The notes below the pieces were generated by a model, which made no database searches, was not told where the DNA came from, and saw nothing but the letters and a program-made list of their open reading frames with translations. Positions 17,600 to 30,100 of a DNA stretch of 64,000 nt are shown in pieces. The stretch spans positions 13,089,595 to 13,153,594 of the forward strand of contig CM012954.1 of assembly GCA_000181795.3 (NCBI GenBank), read 5' to 3'. The DNA comes from Trichinella spiralis. Taxonomy: Eukaryota; Nematoda; Enoplea; Trichinellida; Trichinellidae. Position 1 is the first letter of the stretch. Every line of letters starts with the position of its first letter. The position numbers and the translations under genes are program-made.

Positions 17600-20500
17600 T
17601 TATAATCTTCATTATTCATTTAGCTTTTCATTGATGCTAAATATGTGGCTATTTCAATTGTTTTTCGCTATGTTAACAATGATCGAATACTGCATTGCAA
17701 AATGAGCACAAAGTGTAATAGGAGGCGATAAAATAAATTAGACATGCAATGAAATTGAACAAATTTACAATGCAGGACAAATTAATGGACTAATGCTTAA
17801 TATTTATTCGAATTTGTCGAGGTATGCAACTATAAGTTCAGGAAAAACAATTCCGTTGTTCTCGAAAAGCGCGACAAATTATTAAATGCTTTATCAATAA
17901 TTGCAAACAATATTCTACAAGATTTAAGTATGTAAATTTTCAATATTCCGCAATCGATGATTTTTTGAGAAATTTAACGAAAATACCGATTTGAAAATTT
18001 GACATTTATAGAAGAAAAAAACCGCTGCAACGAACGAAAATTGCATTTAAATGTAATAATTGTTATCTCTGAAGAATAATCAATCAATAATTTGCGTGAT
18101 CAAAAATTATTAATTATTAAAGATTCTGTATGGAATAAACGACAATCAAGAGCAATTACTATTAAGATTAGCCACTTTTTTTCGTTGTAATCCTTCGCGG
18201 GAACGATGTAATTGTTTACAGACTGATATAATGTGCATTCCTATGCAACCGTGACGTTCCATATCTTTTTCTTTCATCACTATTATGATGACAATACAAG
18301 TTACACTTTTTGGCAATATCTAGAGACATACGCAATGAAGAAGAGCATGGATAAATTTGTATAAATTCTGAACATTTTCCGGACTCATGTAAACACATAT
18401 TAGTAATTTTCAGTTAAAAATATATTTCTCGAAAATTTCGAAATTTCGTGGCCTACACACTTGGTTGGTTTGAGAAAAACGGCCGAAAATTTATTTTCAG
18501 AATTTGAACTTTCTCTTGATTTGTAGGCACTAGAGGTTGAGAGTGCAAGTGCTATGCAGGGTATCATCGTAAACAGTTTACTAGTTGGGGAATAAGTGGC
18601 CTCTAAATTTGGTACAGTGCCTACAGTAATACATAGAAGAATTGAACATCTGCAAATCTCTTACTGCGGACCATAAGCTTCCAATTAATGCACATAAAAC
18701 ACATATCACCTCGATCGCATTCGTTTTTCATTAATGTATCTTCCCTTAGCAATATGTTGAAGTGAATTTCTAAACATATTACTCTTAAAAGTTTATTAAT
18801 ACCTGCTTTTCCCATCGCAGGCCTCTGATCACTTTATTCTTAAAAACAAGCAATTTATGAAAAATCACCCCATCATTCGTTTCATAATTCATTTAGCTTC
18901 TTATTCATACCAAATGTGTTGGGATTTGATTTCATTTCGCTTTGTATCCACTGTTGTATACTACTCTGCATAATGAGCATGAAAAGGAATATCGGCGTTA
19001 AAAATTAAATGCCAATGGTATGAAATTATATAAATTCACAACTCAGGAGAAATTAATGGGCTAATGGTGGGTAATTATTCGAATTTGTCGACGTATTCAA
19101 CTGTAAGTTTAGGAAAACCGATTCCGTGGTTCTCAGAAAGGACGAAAAATTATAAAATGCTTTGTTGATAATTGCAAATAATATTCTACCGGATTTAAGT
19201 ATGTAAATTTTCAATATTCCGCAATCGATGATTTTTTGAGAATTTTAACGAAAATATCAGTTTGAAAATTTGACATTTATAGAAGAGAAAAACCGCTGTA
19301 ACGCACGAAAATTGCATTTAAATGTAGTAATTTTTATCTCAGAAGCGTAATCTATCAAAAACTTGCGTGATCAAAAATTTTAATTATTAAAGAATCTGTA
19401 CGGAATAAACGATAATCAAGAGCAATTTCCCTTAAGATTAGCCACTTTTTTTCGTTGTAATCCTTCGCGGGACCGATGTAATTCTTTACAGAGGGATACA
19501 ATGTAGTAATTGTGACGTTTCATATCTTCTTCTTTCATTATGATTATGATCACAATACAAGTTATACTTTTTTGGCAATATCTCGAGAAATACGCAATGA
19601 TGAAGAGCATAGATAAATTTGTATAACATTTTTCTGACTCATGTAAACACATATTAGTAATTTTCAGTTAAAAATATATTTTTCTAAAATTTCGAAATTT
19701 TTTGGGCTATGGACTTGGTTCATTTGAGAAAAACGGCGAACTGTTTTTTCAGAATTTCCACATTTTTCATAGATTGGCTTTTAGGTAAAGACATCTAGAG
19801 TTATGCACAGTTACAACGAAATAGTTTACTTGGTGGGGTATAAATAGCCTCTAAATTTGGTACAGCGCCTATTGTAATACATTGGAAAGTCGAACATCTT
19901 TAAATTTCTTTATACTGAATCATTACATCGAAATTCTTCTTATATATTATTTCTTCCTTTGAATGCATTGATTTTCTTAATAAATTATTTTCGTATAGCT
20001 GTCAGTTGAATTGAATTTCCCGACATATTGCTGTTAAAAATTCATTAATACTTGCTTTTCCTATCGTATCTCTCCGATCTCTTTGATTTCTTTAAAAACA
20101 AGCATTTCATGGAATATTTCTTCCATTATCGGTTTTATAATTCATTTAGCTTCTTAATGATACCAAAATGTGGGTATTTGATTCCATCTTCCCTTTGTAT
20201 GCAATGTTGTATACGGCTCTGCATATTGTGCACGAAAAGTAATAAGCCCCGTTAGAAATTAAATGCTAATGCTACAAAATCAAATAAATGCACAATTGAG
20301 GACAGATGAATGTGCTACTGCTGAGTATTTATTCGAATTTGTCGAGGTATCCAAATGTAAATTCAGGAAAACCATTTCCGTGGTTCTCGAAAAGCGCTAT
20401 AAATTATAAAATGGTTTTGTTGATACTTGCAAACAATATTGCACTAGTCATAAGTGTGGAAATTTTCAATATTCCACAAACGATAATTTTTTGAGAAATT

Positions 20501-21560
20501 TTACAGAATTGCTGGTTTCTGAATGTGACATTAATAGGACAGAAAATCTGCCATTTTATATAAATATTGCATTTCAATCTGATTATTTTGAATAATTCAG
20601 GTTCTTTGGAGAGTTTCAACAGAAACTGCACGGTAGTTGCGGAATAAATGCCCTTTGAATTTGGTACAAAGATTGCGGATAAATTTCGAGTCATTTCTCA
20701 ATCGATTCTGATCGTTTCAATGTAATGCATGTCTTTTTCGGAGAAAAAGGGATTCAAAGACCATTATTTCATTTTTGAGGATCTAATTTATCATAATTGT
20801 CAGTCCATTTTTATTACTGTGATGAAAGTTGTTCCATAACAAAGTAAAATATAAATTAATTGTTCAATGCACGAAGTTTCGATAAATGTACCTATTTATA
20901 AATCTCAGTTCAAACCAGTTTTCTACGATGTTTCTCTTTAACATTTATTAATACATAATTGTAGTAAGGGATGCTTTATTTAACTTCGGTTAGTTAAAAT
21001 AACTGTTATAGAATAGCCTGCGATGCATCATCTTTATTATTGAATTAGCTTCTCAATTATACCAAGCTTCTACCTATTTAAGTTGATTTCATTTCGTTGT
21101 CTGACACTGCTTTCATGTTGCATATCAAAGATTTTAATTGTTTTAATTCCTGAAAGCAGTTTATTGTAAATGGAATAAAAATGAATAAATAAACAAACGC
21201 AGACTGACAACAATGACAATGACAACAAACTAACAAACAGTTCATAATAAACTCATGTGCTTGTGCGTTTTATTTATAGGCATCTTTTCTGATGAAGAAT
21301 TATAAGTTATTATAGTTCTATAAGATGCAACGAATTATTAAATACGTTCTTCATAACTGTAAAGAATATTGCGCAAGATAAAAGTACATAAATTTCTGGT
21401 AATATGCTCTCGCTGATTTCATGAGAAATATGACAAAACTTGTTCTTTGCACAGATGATATTTTATGAAGAAACAAAACGATTGTTGCAATATATTTTGT
21501 ATAAAAAGTCACCTTTTTCAATGAATTGCACTTATTCTCCGTCACGAAACATGTTTTACA
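17600..21560 (+). repeat. Tandem array of diverged ~1.25-kb units
   Basis: Anchor blocks recur in the same order and strand. TTCATTTAGCTT is at about 17618, 18890 and 20142, with a weaker copy near 21048. CAATATTCC(G/A)CAA is at about 17941, 19211 and 20469. TGACATTTATAGAAGA is at about 18000 and 19270. Spacings are about 1272, 1252 and 913 nt, so three units and a shortened fourth can be traced. The small minus-strand ORFs at 18216-18398 and 19416-19652 lie in equivalent positions but are not conserved in frame, so the unit looks non-coding. Confidence 0.75.
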
Positions 21561-22299
21561 ATATAGGTGTGCTGTAGAATGTTAAGAAAATTCAAGAACA
21601 ATTCTTCATTCCATTCGCATTTTCAATTGCTGATAAAATTTGATTCTCGTTATAAAAATTGGGCAATATTGGTTACGCGTAATTTATGCATTCATAACTT
21701 TAAAGCTTAAAGTAAATTTTGCGTGTTGCAGTTCGATACACGCTGCACGCTTCATCAATTATTCTTTTTGAAATTCTACTTTAGATTATTCATTTAACGG
21801 TGTTCTTTTTGATGTTTTGCAGCTGGTATCTGCTCTTCCAGTTCTTCAATGTCAGATCAGTTTTGAAAATACAATATTCTTGTTCATGTAATCATTGCAA
21901 AGTATAAAAAGTAATGATAAAAAGTTTTCTTCCAATAATGTTGCCTTTCTGATAAAAATTTCCATTTTAGATTCAGTTGTTCTAACAAAATTTCTTGTTA
22001 CCTTCTTGATTGGCATATTTTTTTATTTTAATATACAGCGTCTGATATCTATTTTGCTGTGTTATTTCCTATTAAAAGGAATCATCGTAAGCTGCTTTAT
22101 CCGACGGCAACGATATAACAATAATGGGTTGCTGTAACTCAAATTAAAAGTGACAAACTTCGTTGTCCATTGCAGTTCAGGTACGATTGTAATTTTGAAC
22201 TTGTTTAAGTTATGAATTACTGGGGATTAAATATTAACGCCATGTTTAATTAATTGGTCAGTGGGTGTTTGGTCAACGGTTAGTATAATCTGTAGTGCT
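21561..22299. other. No gene recognised
   Basis: AT-rich spacer between the tandem array and the next dispersed repeat. A short imperfect palindrome around 21722-21752 (GCGTGTTGCAG...CGCTGCACGC) was noted. Confidence 0.35.
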
Positions 22300-22950
22300 G
22301 TTATAGCACTTCATTTTGCGGTATAAAGGCACGTGAGCTTTTCCAGGTCACCAAAGTAAGATTATGATAATTTGATGATGAATACTGCCGACGGCAATCT
22401 ACTAAAAGCATTTTGTGCCATTCAAATCTGTACGCGATTTCCAATATAAAGCAGTGTTTATTCTTTAGTGCTTATTATATAATTATTGGCTGATCAGTAA
22501 CGCTCTAACTACAGCCCTGGGTAATTTGCTTATTTCTGGTACTTCTCTTCAACCAATGCGTTATAAATATTGAACTGAATATGCCATAGGACCACGTGCA
22601 ACATTTGGAAAATTTCACGGCTCTACACGTGATTCATGTCTCATCAGTAGCATGCCATCGGTCAGGTATGAAGTTTTACATATTTTCGTGGTTTTCCATA
22701 CTTTTCTTTTTTCTTCTTCACATTCACATCTCTGCATGCACACTGCATAAAATATGGTCTGTTTTGAGAACTGTAATAGCAGTTCAATTGCATTTTATCT
22801 GGATTAATTGAAACATAACTTTAAATGACGTTCAAGAAACAAACGGCATTTTATTAATTACATGGCTGATGAAACATTTTGTTCATTGACTTTTGAATTT
22901 GTTAAAATTATAAATGACAACTCTGAATTTAAAGTTTGACAACGAAATTC
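22300..22950 (+). repeat. Dispersed repeat, copy 2 (partner of 13.75-14.3 kb)
   Basis: Carries TGCCGACGGCAATCTACTAA, TTACATATTTTCGTGGTTTTCC and neighbouring blocks in the same order as the 13.75-14.3 kb copy. See that entry. Confidence 0.7.
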
Positions 22951-23640
22951 TTAAACCTTTTTTATCAGATACTGAATAGCGAATGCTGCTGATCTTCAGT
23001 TTTTGCAGTCCGTACTGTGAATATCGCTATATGTAAGTGTAACAGTGCGAGTTATTTTTCTTAATTCGCTAGTGCTATCACATAATTTCTGATTCCATTC
23101 TGAAAATTAAAAATGAGTAGATAGCTGTCAAGCAGTCTGCGTACTTTGTAAGCGTGCGCAAACGAACAGATCAACCATCAGTGGAATACGAACCAGCGGA
23201 CGTTTCCACTGCCGTTACTTATGAACTAATTTTCCTATTTATAAATAAAGCAAAATTTTATAATACCCATTTATTTATGTTTAATCTATTTGTATGAGTA
23301 CTGAACAGTAAAAAAAGAAATATTTATTATAGTATTAATTGTATTCTAATTATTTTTAATTAATATCTAATTAACTGGCTAATTTGTGTCAGTTGCTTCA
23401 CTGATACTTGGTGCCTGATACTTCACTGATACTTGGATACATTACAGTGATCGCTTCGGCAGTGTAAAGGACAGTTTGGTATGACTGGAAACCAGATGTG
23501 ATCTAGCGAGGGCACCCTTACCTTTATTTCACCAAATTGTCAGAATGACCATCAATAATGCCCTGACATTGTTGAAACCTGAAAATTCTTTTGATGCCAC
23601 TCTATCATAAAGAATGCTGGTGCATTTCATTGTTAACCAT
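22951..23640. other. No gene recognised
   Basis: AT-rich, with a short direct repeat of TTCACTGATACTTGG near 23398 and 23421. No ORF of interest. Confidence 0.35.
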
Positions 23641-23930
23641 ATTTAAATAAGTAGAACCATTTCCCCTCATGTTGGTAATATTGACAGGTTAAGGACAACG
23701 CCTGATTATTATGTGTGAAAGTTAAATTACAGAAAGTGGTTCACTTTCTAACAACCTTCCCATACTGCATCTCACATGTTCTCCTTCCTGCCATTTCCCT
23801 TTCCCACCCTTCCTGTCCCACCTGATGTACATTGTCAATCACTGCCTTTTGAATGGTTCCAGAAATAACAGACATCTCGATCATAGGCAGAAACGTCTCC
23901 ATATCATCAGTTGTATTGAGAGTGGTCTGC
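23641..23930 (+). repeat. Dispersed repeat in the left arm of the large inverted duplication
   Basis: Matches 16381-16660 directly. Its reverse complement (…GACAACGCC.GATTAT.ATGTG…TTTCTAACAAC…) is found at about 32.7-32.9 kb, with a further diverged copy near 33.4-33.65 kb. It marks the outer edge of the inverted arrangement centred near 28.2 kb. Confidence 0.6.
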
Positions 23931-24429
23931 TATGTTGACTTGGGCTTAATTTTGCAAAGCTTTTTTAGCGTTCAAGCATAGCTTAAATGTTGTCGACTGA
24001 GGGTATATTTGCTTTTGTATAGTATTGTAATTTAATAATGTATTTCAAATAACTTTTGTAATTGTTTTATAGTGACTAATTCTTGAGAATTTATTAAAAA
24101 GAACTTTTCATAGGTTAAACTGTAGAATATAATGACATTGCTAGTTGTGTAGCTCTAAAAGAATTTACATAAAGGTGTTGTAAAGTAAACTTTATTGATG
24201 ATGAAATGCAAAGCTTATGATTAGAAAGTTGTTTACACAGAAACAGAATGGAAATTTGTTTGTTGGCAATAAATAATGTATTATGTTTTACAAATGTTTA
24301 TGAAAACCGATTCCTTTTTATAACAAGAGCTTTATTTATGCTGTGCAATTGGTATCATCTCATCATTCTATCGAATTGCATATGAAGTGGCTATTCATTG
24401 TTTGTAATGCTTCAGGTAAACGGATGTTC

Positions 24430-24830
24430 ATAAAATATTAAGTAATAAATTTGCATACTAATGAAATTTCGCACAATATGAGATGTGTAAATAGAAACGT
24501 AATAACCTACGTCATTTATTATACTTGTTCACTTTTCTTATAGCGCTACACTGTTATTGATGAAAATTAATATGTTCTATGTGAGGTGTAGTGGATTGCT
24601 TTATTTGCATTATTTACTTATTACTGCACACTATTTAGGAGTAGTACGTTCTTCATTATATTGCTATGTCAGTAGATGGCACGTGGTCAACTATAATTCC
24701 GCTCTTCTATCCAATGTGTAAATTATAAATAAGCGGTAAGTTACATTATACATTTTGGTGCGGGAATTGTATTGTATTGTATTGAATTTGGTGCATGACT
24801 TTATAAATGTGGTGAATAGAAACTAACGTG
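24430..24830 (+). repeat. Octamer/GTAAGT repeat unit A (left arm)
   Basis: Contains ATTTGCAT at 24449 and 24603, the conserved core GTCAACTATAATTCCGCTCT at 24686, and AAGCG|GTAAGT with the GTAAGT at 24736, then TTACATT. The same series occurs in unit B (+) and units C and D (-). It resembles a small transcription unit with a 5' splice site, but nothing proves transcription. Confidence 0.65.
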
Positions 24831-25319
24831 TCATTATATTTTTGCATTAGTCTTGTTATTCCTAACGTTTAGATACTCCTTTCAGGTGCTGAAAACAAAT
24901 AAGTATGAATTTCTGTTTTTTAATGAGTGATTATTCTAATTCAGTTCACATTCAAACTTTGAAACGGATTCACATTAATCCACATGAACCAGCAAGATTA
25001 TAAAAAATGTTGAAGGCAGCTATTTCAAGATTCTGGAAAAGTGAACGACAAATGCAAGTACAGAGAAAACTGATTTCAATATTCTTGTGTGATTATATAA
25101 CATTATGATTGTAGGATACCATTACCATTTGCAGCACGTCAAGATGGTTTGTCACATTTTCTAGATAACTTGAAATTTCAACTTTAATAACATGACTTGT
25201 CACTTCTCTTCATTTGTACATGACAAGAGTAAGTAATGCTCTCATCTAACTTGTATTACGTACTATGTGTAAGAAGTGACAACGCTTTTCATAGTTTTCA
25301 TTGCATCACGTTTACAGAT

Positions 25320-25700
25320 TTTCATATAATTTCAGTAAAATCGATTTGCATACTAATGAAATTTCAAGTAATATGAGATGTGTAATTAAAAGCCTAAAAT
25401 AACACATCATTTCATGTTCTTATACTGTTAATAATACTTTATACACTACGCAATTAATGATGGAAAATTAGGTCATATCACCTGAGGCATAGTGGCTTGC
25501 TTATTTGCATAATTTACTTAGTTCTATACAATTTCTGAGTGCTGCGTTTATATTTAGTTTCATTTTCATGTCAGCGGTGATGCACACGTTCAACTGTTAT
25601 GTTGCTCTTCAATAACATCTATGAATAAGCGGTAAGTTGCATTTGACATTTGTGATGCGGCTGTTGCATGCATGTCATCAGCATGACTATACGGGTATGG
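25320..25700 (+). repeat. Octamer/GTAAGT repeat unit B (left arm)
   Basis: ATTTGCAT at 25344 and 25503, CACCTGAGGCATAGTGGCTT just upstream of the second octamer, a degraded core at 25587-25611, and AATAAGCG|GTAAGT with the GTAAGT at 25632, followed by TTGCATT and GTGATGCGG. Confidence 0.65.
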
Positions 25701-26144
25701 CGTATGGAAAGTATTGGGTGTCTTCATTAATGTTCCTTCTGCTAACTTTCAGTTACTTAACAGATACTGAAGCTAAGAAAGTATAAATTTGTGCTTTTTA
25801 TTTTTAGATAACTATATTAATTCCGCTTTAAGTTTTCTATTCATTTGAAAATGTACGGTACAAATGCGTGTGTTGGAATTGAAATAGGCCTCGCAAGTAG
25901 TACAAAGGTTGCTAAGAACTCATTGTTCATGATAGTTATGGATTACATTATGAATAACGTTGAAGTCCCTACCAATGCAGCGTCGTGGTAGTTCAAGTTG
26001 CCGTAAAGTTGTTACTCAGCTGTCGTTTTTTTCGTTTTTTTATTTCTACGTCTTTTAGGTGATGTTTCATTTCTGGATAATTTAATATGAATTAGTGTTG
26101 AAAATGATGATCATACGTTAATTGTTGATTACATTGCTATTATT

Positions 26145-26760
26145 GTGACAGCTGAAACTGGCATTAAAGCGTGCCCAGCAGTTCCGGCGTGCTTTCACAA
26201 AGATTACCAAGTAAAGACCCCTGTACTAATTTTGTTCATGATGCATCGTTGCTTAACGATTGTTCAGCAACGATTCAGTGGAATCGCGTCCGGCGAGTTA
26301 AACACGGCGGTCATCAATTCCATCACAGCATAGAACTCCATGCGCCCGTGGGCGTCCTCCAGTCTCATGGTCAGTCGCTCAGATTTTGCGCTTATCGCCT
26401 GGTAGCGGATAGGGAAGATGTAGCGGAAGGGAAAACGTTCAGGCCGACTACGTTGTTGGTGCACCCTAGCAGATCAGGAGACTACGACTGGAAAACGCTG
26501 GAGTCAACGGACGTTCAGCCAACTCAACTATTTAAAGGCATTCCAGCTACACATTTTGGGTCGCTGCTATCTTCAATGGCTTTGAAATTGTAGCTGAGGG
26601 CTAAAGAGTCAAAAACCAATCGCTGTGCTGACTGGGAGCAGGCAGTGAATGCACCACGCTGGCTAATGCTCACGTTGGTCACGACCTGATGGTCACGTTA
26701 AACCAGGACGTACGAACGTTGGTTAGTGGGGAACGCAGAGACCAGCGGCAAGGATTCGAC
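26145..26760. other. GC-richer island with unassigned ORFs on both strands
   Basis: Base composition changes sharply from the AT-rich surroundings. An open frame on + (ATG about 26171 to 26593, 140 aa) overlaps an open frame on - (26264-26464, no ATG at its 5' end). The minus frame reads more like protein (RLTMRLEDAHGRMEFYAVME, ending LNRC-stop), but I cannot assign a family. A sequence block GTGGGCGTCCT is shared with the second GC-rich island near 28.37 kb, so the two may be parts of one decayed element. No function is proposed. Confidence 0.3.
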
Positions 26761-26889
26761 TTTTGTATGCCATTGCCGGCACCAGAAGATTCCGCCGTCT
26801 GAGTTCAGGCAGAAGAGCTACCGGAATTGCGGCTGCAACCTTGCCTCGATTAGCCAGCCACATCCACTCCCACAACGGGCAGCTGAGGT

Positions 26890-27410
26890 AAATGATCGCC
26901 ATAGTTGTCAGGTAAGTCTGACAGCTACAAACGATTCAGTCGAAACGGCTCATGGGAACGCCAGTGGTAAAGGTAAGTACTTTTACAAACTGTATTTAGT
27001 TTTAGGATGATGAACAGACGTCCCTGGATCGACAACCATCCCACAAAGGTGAACCGTTTTGATAGATGTGGCTGTAGTTGTCAAATATCTGACAGCTACA
27101 AGCACCTAAAAAGGTAAGTACATGTATGCGATGTAGATCTGTATCGTCGCAGGGATTTGCCGCTGCTGAGTAAAGGTAGGTAGATTTCTGGGATGCGTTT
27201 ATCTAATGGTGTACGTAATAACTATGTAACTTCATGTTTAGGGAGATTACTTTGAACCAGAGAAATTCAGAAATGCTGCAGATGGCTTTTGCTCGTCCGT
27301 GGATTGCTGACACAACGGTAAACCATTTTCAGGGACGAAGATAGCAGGGATTTCACGTCAGAGCGCAGAAATAGGCAGAGGGAAGGTAGATTTCTTGGAT
27401 GCGTTTAACT
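26890..27410 (+). repeat. Short direct repeats each carrying a GTAAGT/GTAGGT motif
   Basis: CTGACAGCTACAA recurs near 26917 and 27089; AAAGGTAAGTAC recurs at about 26969 and 27110; GGTAGATTTCT(T/G)GGATGCGTTTA occurs near 27177 and 27385. All donor-like motifs lie on the + strand, as in units A and B. Confidence 0.55.
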
Positions 27411-27455
27411 TATTTCCATGCTGATTATTTTGATCCTGAATAAAGTTATTGCAAA

Positions 27456-27880
27456 TTTGCCCTCAGGAAAGATTTATGCAAATTTTTAGTCCCCTGGAGG
27501 TAATATGCAAATTTTTATATGCCCTAAGGCTACGCCTCTGGCTATGCCTCAGGCAATTTTTCAAAAATTTCGAAAATTTTAAAATATAGCCCCAGGCTTT
27601 GCCCTCAGGCTACGCCCCAGGGCAAATAAAAATTTGCATATTGCCTCAGGCGATGCCTCAGGCGTTTTATTGCACCATATTTGCCCTCAGGTAAGATTTA
27701 TGCAAATTTTTAATCCCCTGGGGGTAATATGCAAATTTTTTATGCCCGAAGGCTACGCCTCAGGCTATGCCTCAGGCAATTTTTCGAAAATTTTGAAATT
27801 TTTAAAATATAGCCCCAGGCTTTGCCCTCAGGCTATGCCCCAGGGCAATTAAAAATTTGCATATTCTCCCCAGGCTATGC
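27456..27880. repeat. Two 224-bp tandem units, each an imperfect palindrome
   Basis: The unit beginning TTTGCCCTCAGG is at about 27456 and again at 27680. In each, a left half with TAATATGCAAATTTTT faces a right half with AAAAATTTGCATATT. Between them are many CCTCAGGC/GCCTGAGG- and CCCCAGGG-type words. The unit can fold into a long hairpin. It contains six of the ATGCAAAT octamers of the region. No coding frame. Confidence 0.8.
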
Positions 27881-28339
27881 CCATGGGTGAAAGCATTTAG
27901 ACTCTGGCTATGCGTTGTCAATCCTTTGTAACATTTTACGCTGCCCATGAAGGATCAAAATTCAACTTGAAACTTACCTGATGCATTTCCAGTGCGGAAA
28001 GTTTAGATGAATGGGCTTTATGCATTCTGAATGAATCTCCAACCAGAATGCATAAACTCCATCCATCTATAGAACTTACCTGAACCAATGAAAGCAACCT
28101 GACCCAATGAAACCCTGGCGAATAGATGAACCTGAAATGAAAACTGAAATATTTACGTATAAAAACCTGAAATGTAATAAAAAATTAAACTGCAAATTGA
28201 ACTGGTAAAATAAAATGATCCAAGCGAGCAGTCACGGTGGCAGTATGAAACTCCTTAGAAGCATGAACTGATTGTATCCATTGCTGTCTTGAAATTTGAA
28301 TCAAACTATAAAATGCATAACTCTGAAAGGGCCTATGAA

Positions 28340-28950
28340 CGGCTGACACTGCAGCTCACCACGCTGCGTGGGCGTCCTGACGGGTAACGTGTTCCGCCAT
28401 TTGAAGCATTGCCCACCTTCTGACAGAGAAGACCAACGGGTGGGTGTCTCCGTCGTTCTAACCGGTCGCCGATTCGTGTCGAATTCCGGGAGTTATCACA
28501 GGCTATGTTCCACGAGAACCTTCATTGGGAGCGGGATACCTTTGGGAGACGTCGCCAACCGTTTTTCAAGATGTCATCGTTCCAAGTCCCTAGATGCCAA
28601 CCGACAATGGCATCGTACGTCACAGAGTATCCTTGCAGCCGGAACGCAGGGATCTCCTTTTCATTGTGCCCATAGATCCGGGCGTCAACGAAGGCGATAA
28701 CAGTATTTTCAAACGCAACTGCAACAATTATGATATCCATATCTGAGACCTTACCTGAAAAGACTTGGCAATCGAATAAAACGTTTTCTTCAATGGAATA
28801 GGGAATTGCAATTGTTTCCCTTTCACGAGGAATTCCCAGTAAGCGTGAGTCATTAGCTCGCGTTGATTACGTCCCTGCCCTTTGTACACACCACAATCTG
28901 CGAAATAATTGTTAAGAAACAGCCATATTATAAAAAACAATTGAAGACGA
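28340..28950 (-). pseudogene. GC-richer island with decayed minus-strand coding-like stretches
   Basis: On the minus strand, 28755-28897 is open, preceded by a TTTCGCAG acceptor and followed by CAG|GTAAGG, encoding FLVKGKQLQFPIPLKKTFYS and neighbours. Further on, 28522-28740 is open (IYGHNEKEIPAFRLQGYSVT and neighbours) and ends at a TGA. The same frame then stays open about 60 more codons to the next stop. The two stretches do not join in phase through the obvious 36-nt gap. I do not recognise a family. A sequence near the start (about 28905-28965) recurs in inverted orientation at about 30147-30205. Either a broken gene or a fragment of a mobile element. Confidence 0.25.
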
Positions 28951-28999
28951 ATAACAGTGCATCTCTTGCTTCATATGCTCATAGTAATTTGTAACTTAT

Positions 29000-30100
29000 T
29001 AGATGGTTGGCATTTGATGCTGTCTCGAAAAAACCTTTCGTTTTCAACGTACGTCAGCATATTGCTTCCTCATCTTAACAGTTACGTATTAACTCATTCA
29101 AGTCATTATTCTTACTTTTTGGTAAGCAAACCACATTCTGAGCTGTGTGGAACGTCTTCAGACCGAATTCAACCAACATAGGAGCCATCAGTACGGATTT
29201 CATACGTCTTCGATAGTATTGACGTAATCGATTGCTATCAAGAACAAAATACGTACTGATTTTTTCCATATCACTTCTCGAACCCATTCACGACAACTCA
29301 ATCTACTACGGTAGCAAGAAATACTCAGAAACCAAAACTGATTGTATTAGCATAATGAATGAACAATAATTTTAGCACATACCATGTGTGATACCACATT
29401 TAAAACGCACTGACGCTAATTCAAACTGCAACAGTGGCATGATAACGAATCTAATTCATTGCTTTCAAAATCAATATGAGCTTCCATTATCACCGAGCAG
29501 CATCACCAAGAACTGAATATTTTGCAATTGCGTTGACATAATGTGCCTCAATTGCAACAAATATAAATCATTACTTACTATTCGTGATCAGTAAAACTAC
29601 ACCGAGAAGACGACGAACCCCAATATGCCAGCTTTAACTAACGCGGTTCATCAACGGGTGAGACTTTGTATTTCTTTGATAGTAAGCATGTAATCCATTG
29701 CTATTATTATAAATTATTATGAATAAAACATGCACTTACTGAACTCTGTGATGCAACATTTGGAATGTACTGATGACAACTCAACGTACCAGCGTGTCCA
29801 GAGACATAGTAACCACTAATAAAACTGATCAGTTGTTAACGTAATCCATTGCTATCAAGAAAATATTCATTAATTAATTATTAATTTTTGTCATATCCTG
29901 TTTTCAACACATTTATGCTAACTCGAACGAACATAGTAGCAGGAGGTATAGGGTAATCAAAACTGCTTGATTGCTCTGACGTATCTTAGGAAAAAACGAA
30001 AACCACAAAGGTACTTACTTCTGACACACTACACAGGTGAGGTAGACCGTATGGATTAGAACTCAACAAGGAGATAAACTAAAAATGTTAAATAAGCTAA
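29000..30100 (-). repeat. Degenerate tandem of ~120-180-nt units
   Basis: A loose motif (…ACATTT..AATGCACTGA..CTAACTCAAC…) with preceding GTAATCCATTGCTATCAAGAA recurs near 29268, 29390, 29570, 29751, 29892 and 30008. Three of the units carry ACTTAC (GTAAGT on the minus strand) at 29573, 29734 and 30013. Spacing is irregular. The + ORF at 28957 and the - ORF at 29075 look like chance frames. Confidence 0.5.

Noticed and set aside
18216-19652. Minus-strand frames at 18216-18398 and 19416-19652 starting MCLHES
   Set aside because: They start alike because they lie in two copies of the same repeat, but the frames diverge by indels after a few residues, so selection on a protein is not indicated.
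27456-27880. CRISPR-like array (short GC words separated by AT-rich spacers)
   Set aside because: Words such as CCTCAGGC are not regularly spaced, the whole 224-bp unit is repeated rather than short repeats with unique spacers, and the host is a eukaryote.
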